Assembly (NCBI GenBank): GCA_024305745.1
Contig: JAHRBS010000010.1
Location: 2,425,501 to 2,489,500 of the forward strand
Direction: 5' to 3'
DNA: 64,000 nucleotides
DNA from: Polyporus tsugae
Taxonomy: Eukaryota > Basidiomycota > Agaricomycetes > Polyporales > Polyporaceae
Shown here: positions 1-10,625 of the stretch, piece by piece
How the letters are laid out: each line of letters opens with the position of its first letter
Numbering within the stretch: the stretch's first letter is position 1
The notes under the pieces: model-generated
Database searches by the model: none
What the model was told of the DNA's origin: nothing
Seen by the model: the letters and a program-made list of their open reading frames with translations, nothing else
Program-made: the position numbers and the translations under genes

Positions 1-660
1 CGGTAGCTTTTCACACGCGCGTGCACACTCTATCTGCGCCTTCTTGCCGCCGGGTGCCTCCAGGTACCTCAATGATGCAAGCCCGAGCACTGACAGAAAC
101 TCCACCGAATCAGGTGAGCAGTCGAGCGACCGATCTCGGTATTCGGAGGCGCCATGCGAGCGTGGTGGCGGATCGTGGCGATATCGCCGTCGCGTCGAAC
201 CTCTCGCTCGCGGGCCACAGCGGGTCTGCTCTCATACCGCATCGGTCCGCCTTTGGTGGACTGCTGCTGCTGCGTCGTCTTGGACGAGGCCCTACCAAGG
301 ATTAGGCAGGCGCGTACCGCAAGGATTAACGGCTAACTGTCTTCTGGATCAGCCGCGCTTGTCTTCCGATAATCCGGAGTGATGCCGCGAAAGGTTTAGT
401 GCGAGCCCGCCGAAAGGTCGCGAGATGAGTGATCGTGAGCTTGTTAACTTTCGCGGGAGAAGGTTCTAAAAACATTGGGCGCGCCATCAGAACCATTGTA
501 ATGCGGCATCTGACCACGGTGTCAATTGCCGTGGATTCGGGGACGGGCTCAAGTGGGAGTATCATTGGGTGAACGACCGGCGCAGTAGTGTTAATTTTGC
601 GTTTGTACAGTCTGAACACAGCGGCGCGGCATCGCAAGTGCGGATGACAAAAGCGCCCGC
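1..660. other. left edge, no gene recognised
   Basis: Only short overlapping open frames without recognisable domains are present on either strand. The segment lies just downstream of the minus-strand JmjC gene and may hold its 3' untranslated region plus the tail or promoter of a gene outside the window. Confidence 0.4.
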
Positions 661-2169
661 TCAAGGTTCCGTCCGTTCCTCCGCCTTCGCCCCAGTCCCC
701 TCGTCATTTCCCAAGGGGGGTTCCTCGGTACCACGGAAGAAGTTCATCCAGACCCACGACATCCCCCTACCCTCCATATCGTACCAGTAATTTACAGCCA
801 CCGTGAAACCTTCCTGCCGCACGTAGTGCCACCAGCCAGCGGGCAGATATAAGGTTTCACCCGCCTTCACAGTCACATGGATAGGATGCGCCTCGGGAGG
901 AAGTGCTCCGGGAGCTGTGGGGTCGGCAACAGAGGACCAACGGACGAGGGGTGTTGACGAAGGAGATGGGACAACCTCAAGCTCTCGCGAAGACGTTGAA
1001 CGGGAATATGTTGCATGAGGATATTGACGCTCTGCGTCGCATTAACACCGTCTCCGTCGTAGTGGGCAACGCTATGATGGGGAGCACGAACCTTTCAAAC
1101 ACCAGCCCTCGGTCGGCGGTAGCAGGGTGAAGTGCTTCGCTCCACGGACAACGGTGTAAACGTTCTCGTACGGATCTATTCGATTGAGGAATGAGACAAG
1201 AATAAGCTGAAGACGAATGACCGTCGGCATACCGCTGTGTATGCTGGTCACGCTCCTCTCGTCGCCTATCCAGAGGTTGACCGCATCGGGCGTCCTGTCT
1301 AAACATAGCGACTATTATTGCGAAGGTCAATTGTTCCGACGACGTAATTCGAACACACCTAGGGCTTCGCTGCACCACGGGATCTCGCCCGGTACGTAGT
1401 CTCGTAGAGGTTCGAATTCGGAGGGATCGTCTTCTCCGGTCATGTTAAAGTACCGGGACGTGAAGAGGTTGCCATTTTGCGACTGCAAATAATGCACGTC
1501 TCTCGGGTGTTCGCGGCAGGGGTCTCCTTCTATAAACGATTCACGGAAGGGTCAGTGGACGTCGATAGAGAATACGGTTGGGACGAGTGGCAGAGATACG
1601 GATCGCACCTAACCTGAAGATAGTGTCTCAAGGAAAGACGGCATGTTCATCTTCTGCGTGTGCGGCTCCGCGAAATACAGCTTCCCATCTGGACCATTCG
1701 TCACAGCATCCGCTCGACTACATTGACAGGCCAGCATTCCCGAGATTCAGTGGGTAGTGGCCAACAACGAATAACAAACACAAACCCGTTTGGTGTAACT
1801 GCTACTGAGATCTCGCAATCACCCATCTTTCCAGAAATCCATTCTTTGCTCCACGCATGTTGGTCACCGTCCTCGGGGATGGCGGACTCTACAGGACGTC
1901 AAAGGTGCAAATTTCCCCGACAGCAAAGAACCCACACCCTTGATGAGCACAGGCCGTGCGATGTGGACTAAACGAGAGAACTCCAAAGGAGTTGGAGCCT
2001 TATCCAGCACGTCGTACTGTGTGCCATTCAGATCTGTGCACCCAGCGTCAACGTCTCGTCGACGGTCGTACTAAGTAAACCCGAGTGACGCACCGTGATA
2101 TTCCTCCGAAAGCCACTTCAGCGTTTTCGAACGAAAGCTGTCGGCGAGTCTTCCTTCAAGATCGATCAT
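661..2169 (-). CDS. JMJD7-like JmjC (cupin_8) dioxygenase
   Basis: Predicted Fe(II)/2-oxoglutarate oxygenase of the JMJD7 family; the human member is a lysyl hydroxylase acting on translation GTPases. It is split into several short exons. Reading the minus strand: an N-terminal segment beginning [12 protein letters not shown]; then a block with [14 protein letters not shown], matching the JMJD7 N-terminal 'LDKPPTPLHFYRDWV' type motif; the strand [21 protein letters not shown]; the iron-binding H-x-D in [13 protein letters not shown] (the H and D codons are separated by an intron near 1192–1248); and a C-terminal block with [13 protein letters not shown] supplying the distal His, followed by AVNYWYDME. 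The stop is at 661–663. The start at 2169 is the first in-frame Met before the conserved block. Family assignment is firm; the substrate in this fungus is unknown and the exon joins between 1700 and 2060 are approximate. Confidence 0.85.
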
Positions 2170-2426
2170 TTTCAAACGGCTCAGAGGAGATCTCGCCTGA
2201 GATGGCGGTGGTAAGTATGTGTGCAAGGCGAATGCACGATTTGGATCGCCAAGTGCCACTGCCAAGGTAACCGCCTGTAACCGCCGCGCCCGAGCCGGGG
2301 GACGCCCAAGATCAGCCATCTTGGCGCCTGTGTTTCCTTTCCGGGCGGTCAGGCGCCGCTGTGCGTATCGCCCTCCGCCGGTCCCGGACTCGGAGACCGA
2401 AACAGCCTTTGACACCATCCACCACC

Positions 2427-3280
2427 ATGAGCAACCTTGAGAGTGAGTCTCGCTCTCTCATGTCATTGCGCGTCTTCCTTACGGTCCACAGAGACTTTGT
2501 TCCAGCTGAAGGTTCGGCGCAAACCACCCTGAACCAGAGCCGTGACGTCTAATACCGGAACCACTACCCCGCAGTTCACTGCCAAGTCGCTGAGCCGCCA
2601 GGCGAAGAAGGCACAGAAGGACGAGGGCACAGAGAAGGCCAAGTTGAAGAAGGTGCGCCCCTACGTTCCACCCCACACGCACATCCCTGGACCATACTCA
2701 CCGCCACCCCAGGCGCTGCAGCAGGGCAACACCGATGGCGCGCGGATATACGCGGGGAACGCGATCCGGAAGAAGAACGAGTCTCTCAATCTCCTTCGCC
2801 TATCGAGCAGGGTAGACGCCGTCTCGAGCAGGGTCGAGACCGCAGTGACCATGCGCCAGGTCTCCGGCAACATGGCCTCCGTGGTGAAGGGTATGGACAA
2901 GGCGATGGAGAGCATGAACCTAGAGCGGGTGCGTCCCCTTCCTCCTTTCTCCCCCCCACTTCGAAGTATGTCCCGTTCCGACTGGTGATTTGCGTCCACG
3001 ACAGATATCTATGGTGATGGAGAAGTTCGAGTCGCAGTTCTCGGACCTCGACGTCCAGACGTCGTACATGGAGGAGACCATGTCCAACACGACCGCTGTC
3101 TCCACTCCACAGGACGAGGTCGACGCCCTGTTGAAGCAGACGGCAGAAGAGGCGAACATCGAGCTCCAGCACGACCTCGCGTCGCGCGCAGCCCCCGCGA
3201 TCGAGGTGCCCAAGGAGAAGATCGGCGAGGAGGACGACTTGCTCGCGGTGAGGCTGCGCGCGCTGCGACCTGCGACGTAG
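2427..3280 (+). CDS. DID2: ESCRT-III protein Did2/CHMP1
   Basis: Small charged Snf7-family protein that assembles on endosomes and recruits Vps4 in multivesicular-body sorting. Five exons can be read: 2427–2442, 2492–2511, 2575–2652, 2713–2928 and 3005–3280. Together they give 606 nt, or 201 residues, close to the usual CHMP1 size. The protein begins MSNLEKTLFQLK, then the basic helix [12 protein letters not shown], the conserved [48 protein letters not shown], an acidic C-terminal half (SFMEETMSN-like region read as [20 protein letters not shown]), and a terminal MIM1-type helix [11 protein letters not shown] that would bind the Vps4 MIT domain. All introns are GT–AG. The second and third exons are very short (20 and 78 nt). 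Identity is certain at family level. Confidence 0.95.
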
Positions 3281-4160
3281 ACATAGACGTCATCGTATTA
3301 CACATTCCTTCTTGCTTCTACGGCCCATCCATTCGGACGATCGTCGCTACTCGCCAACAAGGTCTGCGCTGTGCAGGTTTGGTTTTGTATACATTGACTC
3401 TTCATATATTGTACTATCTCGATCTGTATCATGTGTTGGAATGCTCCTCAGGCAACGCAGGCACCAGTCACCGGTCACCCTGCAACGCGCACGCGGACGA
3501 GGAACGTATAGGGTGTGTATGAAACGATTATGAATTACAACGCGTCAACAACACGGAAAGCAGGACTAAGGTAAGCGGTAACTTGAATGAGGGGGAACCA
3601 TATGCGCCAGATGCCGGTATATATCCAGATGCCGAAAGAGAGAAGGAGCGGAAACGTCGAGGTACACATGTGCAAGGCTTAGGGGAATGCAGGACGTTGA
3701 GTACTATGTAACGTAGCTATGAAATACAGGCCAGAGCGGAAGAGCATGGCGTATTGAAAGTAGTGATCGTAGCTGTTTAGATTGAGAGTAGATGCGTCGG
3801 AGAACCACGCAATGCATGGTGGCCGGCAGGAGGAATGAAGATTAGGAACTAAGGAGCGTAGAAGCGTAGGGATGAGAAGATGCATACAACGACCGGGGAT
3901 AGGTGTTGAAAGAGGATCGTCGGACGGGCATGAAGGGGAATCAGGGGAAATCGCGGCATCGTGGGCAACAAATAGGCTATACGTTAAAAACGCGAGGGGT
4001 CGTGAATGTCGTTAGGGTACAGGGGACAGCATGTCGAGAGATGGAGATGAAAAGCGTGGCGTAGGGGGAGCAGCAGGGTAGTCATGATCATGGCTGGTGG
4101 ACACAGGAACGAGGCTAGGGGAAGCACGAGAACCGAGACACACTGTCCGCAGGCCGCAGC
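3281..4160. other. convergent intergenic region
   Basis: About 880 bp between the 3' ends of DID2 (+) and the RS-rich gene (-). Only short non-conserved open frames are present. It probably holds both 3' untranslated regions; nothing else was recognised. Confidence 0.5.
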
Positions 4161-6531
4161 TCATCGACCCTCCGAGTCCTGCACGACACGCAGGAACCTC
4201 TCCAGGAGCACGCGTTTTCGCCGATGGTCCACGCCAGGGGCGTTGTCGAGCAACCGCTCAACGTGTACGAGCAGCCCGTACGGTCCGTCCAGCGGGATCG
4301 CGTTCGCATCGAATCGGTGGACAACTGTAGGGCAAAGGAAGGAACGTAAGCGACTCAACACATGGGGCTTTAGACGACGATGACGACTGACAATTTTTGA
4401 AAGTCCCGTATGCAGCATCCCCAAGCGCCTCCTTGAAGGCTTGTGCAACATCAGAAGCAGCCCCCGCCGTCAACCGTCCTTCCTCATCTGCGCCCCTCCA
4501 CCTCGACCGTGCTCGAGCCGCGGATGAAGTAGTTGAGCTTAGGCCAGTTCGAGGACCGCCAACCCTCAATACAGCCTCCTCGCGCACCCTTGATGGTGCC
4601 CACGTCAGACCCAGGCCTAGATCAAGTGAGCGGCCCTTCCCGGCGAGTCGGGCGTGTTGCGACTTCGATGTCGGTTCTGACGACGACAGTGGAGACGGCG
4701 AAGTTGGTCGTAGTACACTACTAGGCGCGGATTGGCGATCGGTGTCCGCAGGAGAACCAGGGATCGGAGGTACAGCGGGTTCGAACCTGAACGGTCCGTG
4801 CGAGGCGCGCCCAACACGCTTTCCGGCGCTACGTCCCCAACTACCTTCACGATTGTGTCCTGAGGATTCTCCCGATGCGGTGGACATTGGAGATGCAGGA
4901 ATGGGATCATGACGGTGACCATGACTGGAGGTAGAGTTGGAGTGGTGGGCAGGTTGGTTGCTATCGTGACCACGAGAGCGGGAGTGGGAGTGAGAGGAAT
5001 GAGAAGCTGGTTGGGAGTGATGTCCCGTGGAGGTGGAGTGATCAAGAGCCTTGTGCGACGGAGGCTCCGCAAAGTGAACATCCATGGCGGGCTTCTTGCC
5101 CTTGTCCAAGACGCCGCGATTGATCGGGATCGACGATGGGGCGGGACCGTCTTCCAGAGAGTCGTCTGTAGGTCGCCGATGACCAGCGCGCTGGCTTCGG
5201 TTGCGCTGCAAGGCGAGTTGTCGCTCCGTCTCCCCGATGCCCATGTTGCGTAGTGCCGCCCTGATGCTGATACCACTGTCAACTGGCGCAGCCCCAGAAC
5301 CCGCAGAGACCGGCCGCTCGAAATCGAAGCTGCCGTGCTTGTTGCGCTTTGCGCGCGCCGCGACGGCGGCTTCAGCTCCGGAACGTGGATGGGCCCCACG
5401 GTGCTCCCTGCTTCCGCTGTGCTTGCTGTTTCCGCTCTGCCCACTCGAAGATTTCTCCATGGGGACCGCAGCAACGGCAACGGCCGATGCCGACTGGCGT
5501 GCACGAGGAAGAGGGGAACCGACGCGGCGTGGGTGGGTGATGCGCTCCTTCTCCTTCTCCCGTTCTCTCTCCCGCTCCTTCTCCTTCCTGCTCTCTCGAG
5601 TACGTTCCACCGACCTATCCCTGGAACTACGTCTCCGCTCCTTCTCCTTCCCTTTGTCCATCGAGGTATAGGAACCCTTTGAGGACGTTCCCGTTCCAAA
5701 GCCGCAAAGAGGAGAACAGCGCCCTTCGAGAGAGATCAAGTCGGCGTCAGGGTCGTCCTCCATGAACTCGCCGCGACGAGGTGAGTTCAGTACGTGGACA
5801 GGGACTCGTCGAGGTTGAGACGAAACGAGATCTGGAAGAGCGGAACTCTTGCCGCTTTCGTTAGACCTCAGGCACCCGGAGGCCGGCTCGTCGGTACGGG
5901 CGGGAAGTCCTTTGCGGGCGCTCTTAGTCGAACGCTGTGAGCCCGACTTCTCGGCCAAGGGACGGTCGTCGCGCCCGTTCCAAGACTGATCTGGAGTGTT
6001 GGCGGCTGCAGGCGATGGTGTTGTCGGGCGTGACCTGCCTCGCGAGGATTCGCTGAAGGAGGCCTTGCGAGGGCTGGGGAGAAGGATGCCAAAGATATTG
6101 ATGCGCTTGCCTTTGCGTGAGGAATTCGACCTAGTAGGCTCAATGGGGACGACCTGCGCAACAAGTCCAGCCGTGGCCACAGGCGCTGGTCCAGCAATAG
6201 GTACCGCAATCGGTTCCAAGGCCTTCTTGGGGCGGGGCTTGGCCGTGGCGTTGGTCACTATCGTAGTGTTGGACAATGGACGGGAGGGAGTCCTTGTCGT
6301 GGGGCGCGAAGGACCGGCGACGTTGCCGTCACGTTCATGATCAAAGCTGGAATGGCGCGCGTGGACTCGGAGGGACGCAGTATGAACAGTTGCGGGCATA
6401 GGATCGACAGGATAGGCATCCAGCGAGCGTGAACGCCGTTTCCTAGAGCGAGAGCGGGAGCGAGAACGGTTGAGGAAATTGACGATCTGGATGGACGTGT
6501 CGCAAAAGGCCATGTTGAAGAGGCATGGCAA
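4161..6531 (-). CDS. RS-rich, intrinsically disordered conserved protein
   Basis: Function not recognised. One long exon (about 4390–6531) encodes a mostly disordered protein. Near the start (FCDTSIQIVNFLNR) there is an Arg/Ser dipeptide tract RSRSRSRSRKRRSRSLD; further on are Ser-, Pro- and His-rich stretches and a strongly charged RKEKEREREREKEKER segment. The only ordered-looking part is at the C terminus. The frame runs through DVAQAFKEALGDAAYGTFKN, an intron near 4330–4395, and then VHRFDANAIPLDGPYGLL and HVERLLDNAPGVD, ending ..VVQDSEGR at 4161. That tail has the look of a compact helical domain and I believe it recurs in other basidiomycete proteins, but this is from memory of the pattern. 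RS tracts are typical of splicing-related or SRPK-phosphorylated proteins; nothing else shows such a role. The start could instead lie upstream (see 6566–7134). Confidence 0.6.
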
Positions 6532-6565
6532 TGACGATACGCGGTAAGTTTAGTACAAGTGTAAA

Positions 6566-7134
6566 GCAGATCGCCAATGAAGCGTGACACGTACCCTAGC
6601 TCCAATACTCCGACCTTGCCGTTCTTGAGCGACGTTATCCATGCTGCGTACTTCCAGGTCTACAATGTGCGAGGCGACCTTGGCATAGCGTGGATATACG
6701 AGATGTTCGCGCTCGGGATCTTCCGCCTAGACGGCAACGTGAACAGCACGCGTCAGAGAATGCCTGAGGGGCGTAAGACGGATGCGACGGACCTGGGTGG
6801 ACAATACGGTGCGGACGCGCTGCGACTTGCTGTTTGAACGGAGGAGGGAGTGCAGCTAGAGGCAGAAAAACGGGCATAACACGTGTTAGGCACGACGCTG
6901 GCTAAGTATGCGAGTGGGAACGGGAGCTTGTTCTGAACTCACATCGAGGGAGAGCCGCATGCGGGTAGCGTCAATCAAGCCCAAACTTGTCCTCCGGTCG
7001 CTCTTCACAGCGCGGTCCGAGGGGAGCACGCCTTCCGCGTTGGGTGCGGGTCCGTTGGGAAGACAAGAGACGGTGTTGGCTGAGGATGAATGGGCGAGGG
7101 ATGAGTTGGTGATGGATGAGTCGGCGTCGGCCAT
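6566..7134 (-). CDS. possible 5' exons of the RS-rich gene or a small separate gene
   Basis: The minus strand has an ATG at 7134 opening MADADSSITNSSLAHSS, continuing to SDRRTSLGLIDATRMRLSLDV and a good GTGAGT donor. Further coding-like pieces follow between plausible GT–AG introns: LHSLLRSNSKSQRVRTVLSTQ (written here as two blocks, LHSLLRSNSKSQ and RVRTVLSTQ), then AEDPEREHLVYPRYAKV and ASHIVDLEVRSMDN. The intron between the last blocks contains a CTGAC branch-like site and a TCTAG acceptor. These exons lead directly into the long RS-rich frame, so they probably belong to the same transcript, but I could not fix the final join near 6480–6600. No domain recognised. Confidence 0.4.
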
Positions 7135-8628
7135 GTTGTAGGTGATTTGGCGGGAGATAAGAGGGGAGACATTCAACAGGGTGGGACGACTACGGAGAGA
7201 CCGAAGGAGGAAGGCAAAGACGATGGGCTTGGGGGCGTTGGACGACGGATTGGGCACTGATGGCGGCGGACGGGAATCAGTGCGGCCGGGCGTGGGAATC
7301 TCCATATTCATAGCGCAGCCACTGTACTGGACGATGAAGAGGCGCGCGTGCGGGGCTCTCCTCCCCGTCCCCGTCGTCTTTTTGAAGTCCTCAGGGCAGC
7401 GGCGCATGACATCGGTCTGTCCTCAGCAGAAGCAGGTGGGACGACATTCTTCGTGCGTACATTCATTTCTCGCGATCGAAGGCTCATGACACGCTGAGTG
7501 CTACTCGAGTTAATGCAGGTCAAGACACTGCATCCGTTCGGGGCCAGTTCCTGGGCTTGAGCTGAGAGCGCATCTGTGCTGTTGTCGCCTGCCAATGCAC
7601 AAACAACGACATGCGCCTCTGGTTGGGCAGTGGCACGTCTCGGTCGTGCGCCGCACCACCCGACCAACATCAGCGAGGTCTCACCGTGGAGGACACGTGG
7701 TTTCCAGCCCGGGATAGGTCAAGGTTGGCCATGCATACGCAAGTCTTAGCTACAAAAATACCATTGCAAGGCGCGATTAGGCCTAGGGTTGACCAGAAGT
7801 ATACATCCAAAACTGTCAGGTGAGAGCAAATTATCGCTCCATGTCCGCGCGCAATGAATGAAAACTCGCTGCGTAGCTTGCAAGAGTCGAAGTCGATTAA
7901 TATGGCCGAGTACTGGAGATGTGCCGAAACTGGTGGCATGGAGTACAAGCTCTGACATGGCATGGCAGTCTCTTGGTACGAACCCGGGTTTGACAACGTT
8001 TGACGGCGGAGAGGTTATCGTGGCGTCAAAGTAACCTCGAGGTGGAGTGGCCTGAGTAGGTCTTATAGTATTCTGGCTTCCGACCAATCCTGTAGGTTGC
8101 ATTTCTCGGTACTGTACGTTGGCTGGAACCGTGCAAGCATGTTCACGGCAGCCGGCCCCGGCGAAAGTTTGGTGTACGGCAGGGTGGTAGTATGACGGAT
8201 AGCATACTAATTAGGCTGCATTGTTCTAGTTTGTTCGAGAACAAAAGGTACACGGTGTGAAGCAGTGATGTCGATGAGCTCGTCCCTGGTTGCAACTTAC
8301 TTCGAGAGCCATTGAACCAAAGCCTCGCCATGACTTCTGCCGTAACGCGATCACGCGTGTCGGATCGGTGGCGAATTCTGTCGTAATCGCGAGAAGTGAG
8401 TTGGCTGCCGCCAGACCACTATGGCCATCTCAAATCCAAGGCTGCAGGCAGGCATGCGCATGGCCCTCTGGCCCCTCACAGCTGCTCGCCCACTCGGACT
8501 TGGTCATCCTTTGTCTCGCTATTAAGCAGTTCCGCTGCCCTCTTACATACTCGTCAGGCTGCGCCGGACTCCCTTGACCCCCTCCTCCTCGCCGTCCCCG
8601 ATCCCAACCCCTCACAAGGCCCGACGCC
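7135..8628. other. long divergent intergenic region
   Basis: About 1.5 kb between the divergent RS-rich gene and the acyltransferase gene. Several open frames of 60–120 codons exist on both strands but none shows a domain, codon pattern or exon chain that I can support. Likely holds both promoters. Confidence 0.4.
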
Positions 8629-10322
8629 ATGAACGTTGCCAGGATTGGCACAAAGTCTCTCAGACTCTTCATCAAGACCCCTGCTCGCGCATACATTTCC
8701 CAGTCAGCCCGTGCGGCGTCACAATGTACGACCGGCACCCCTGGTTCTTCGCAAGAACGCCCCCACTTCCCTTGTGTGGATGCACATGCTGCACGTGAAT
8801 CCAGAATCATCTCTTCAAGGTCCACCCCGCCAAGCAACCCAGCATCCTCCGGTCCGGAGCCCCCCTACGCCCGACCCAATCCTGCATCCTACAACGTTTA
8901 CCGCCACACTTCACCCTTGCCCCTCCTCTATGCCGATCCCCTCCCTTCCTTTGATATCGCGTACGAGACCTGGGGCACCCTCTCCCCAAGAAAAGACAAC
9001 GTCATCCTCCTCCACACAGGTCTCTCCGCTTCTTCCCATGCTGCGTCCACCCACTTGAACCCCGCCGACGGATGGTGGGAGAGGTTTATCGGGCCCGGAA
9101 AGGCACTAGATACCAACCAGTTCTTCATCATCTGCACCAACGTCCTCGGAGGCTGCTATGGTTCCACTGGTCCTTCGTCTCTCGACCCGGGGACCGGGGA
9201 ACCGTATGCGACCCGCTTCCCTGTCTTGTCAATATTCGACATGGTCCGCGCCCAGTTCTGCTTACTTGATCACCTGGCGATCGAGGGCCTCTATGCAAGT
9301 GTCGGGTCGTCCATGGGTGCAATGCAGAGTCTGGCAGCGGGATGGCTGTTCCCAGAAAGGGTGGGCAAGGTGGTGAGCATCAGTGGGACTGCACGGAGCA
9401 GTCCAAGCGCAATTGCTATGCGCTTCGCACAGCGGAGCGGTGAGTACGATTTTATCGCATCTGTCCTACCTGTCCTGAGCAGATGCATGCTAGTCCTCAT
9501 GGCCGATCCACATTGGAAGAAAGGCTTTTACTACGATGGCCTACCTCCACACACTGGAATGAAGCTCGCTCGACGTAGGTACTAGCGTGGAACGTTACCC
9601 GTGCCCCTTTCGTGATGAACCCCTTTGCAGAAATCGCCACAATCACATATCGCTCTGGCCCAGAATGGGACATGAGGTTTGGCCGTAACTTCCGCAAGCT
9701 CCCCGACTCAGAACCTCAGCGTCCAGACAAGCCGCGTTCGCCCGCGCTGTGCCCAGATTTTCTCATCGAAACGTACCTCGACCACCAGGGGGAGGAGTTC
9801 TGCCTCAAGTACGACGCCAACTCGCTGATCTACATCTCCAAGGCAATGGACCTGTTCGACCTGACCGCGCCCGCACTCGTCGAGCTTGGCCTCGAGCCTC
9901 CCCCACCACGCTCTGGTCCGCCTCCTCTTCCCCCAAGTCTGGCTGCACATCCGACATCGCCCGCGCACCAGCAGTACCATCACCTCCTATCGCACTCGAA
10001 GAGCCATCCTCCCCCCACAAACCCCCCAGTGCACCTGCCGGACCTCGCCGCGGGCTTGCGACCGCTGTCCAACACGCCCGTTTTAGTGCTTGGGGTGCAG
10101 AGCGATATCCTTTTCCCAGTCGAGCAGCAGAGGGAAGTCGCGGACGCGCTCCGGATAGCCGGTAACCAGATGGTCAGCTACTACGAACTCGGCGGCGTTT
10201 GGGGACACGACACATTCTTGTAAGTGCACCTCCATTGTTTTATGCGCGTTATTGGCTGAGAGGACGAGAACAGGTTGGACGTGCAGAATGTGGGAGGTGC
10301 CATTAGGGGTTTCCTGTCATAG
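8629..10322 (+). CDS. homoserine/serine O-acyltransferase, MET2/Cys2 type
   Basis: Alpha/beta-hydrolase-fold acyltransferase of sulfur amino-acid synthesis. Four exons can be followed, with introns near 9440–9494, 9573–9631 and 10220–10273. The N terminus ([20 protein letters not shown], then AYISQSARA) is basic, hydroxylated and lacks acid residues, as in a mitochondrial presequence. Family motifs: [23 protein letters not shown], the oxyanion region [12 protein letters not shown], the nucleophile elbow [10 protein letters not shown] (Ser at about residue 228), catalytic Asp in [11 protein letters not shown] and catalytic His in WGHDTFL. The gene ends in [15 protein letters not shown] mitochondrial presequence and the overall pattern fit the Cys2/CysA branch, whose members act on serine, as well as the MET2 homoserine branch; the substrate cannot be settled here. 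A Pro/His-rich insertion of about 45 residues (near 9895–10035) precedes the catalytic Asp. Confidence 0.88.
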
Positions 10323-10625
10323 TGTAGTTACTAGGAGACATTCTGTGGTGTAGGTCGGATTGCTAGGCATCTTTGTTTCTTTTTTGTGGACGTCAGAGCA
10401 TGCGTGCGCGTGAACTAAGGTTTGGATATGAGGCCTGAGAGACAGAGACGCGCCCCACTGAGTGAACGCGACGCGAAGCGTGTTTAACGTTTAACCGCAA
10501 CCTTCGGGCGCTCGTCTGAGTCCATACGTCACTTGGTTCACCTTGGTTCGCAGCCACCCACCATCCATCGCTAGGCTTAGGCTTCCTCGTTCCTCGTTCT
10601 TAATTGTCACTTGGTGCAGACTACG
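10323..10625. other. intergenic region
   Basis: About 300 bp between two genes on the same strand. It would hold the terminator of the acyltransferase gene and the promoter of the aldehyde dehydrogenase gene; no distinct element recognised. Confidence 0.4.

Noticed and set aside
4779..4795. GGTTCGAACC resembling a tRNA B box
   Set aside because: No A box or cloverleaf can be formed around it; it lies in coding sequence of the RS-rich gene.
4397..4912. 171-codon + strand open frame
   Set aside because: It lies antisense to the RS-rich gene and its composition mirrors that coding strand; no domain or splice support.
7308..7670. 120-codon minus strand frame in the 7.1–8.6 kb gap
   Set aside because: No recognisable domain, no neighbouring exon chain, and composition like the surrounding non-coding DNA.
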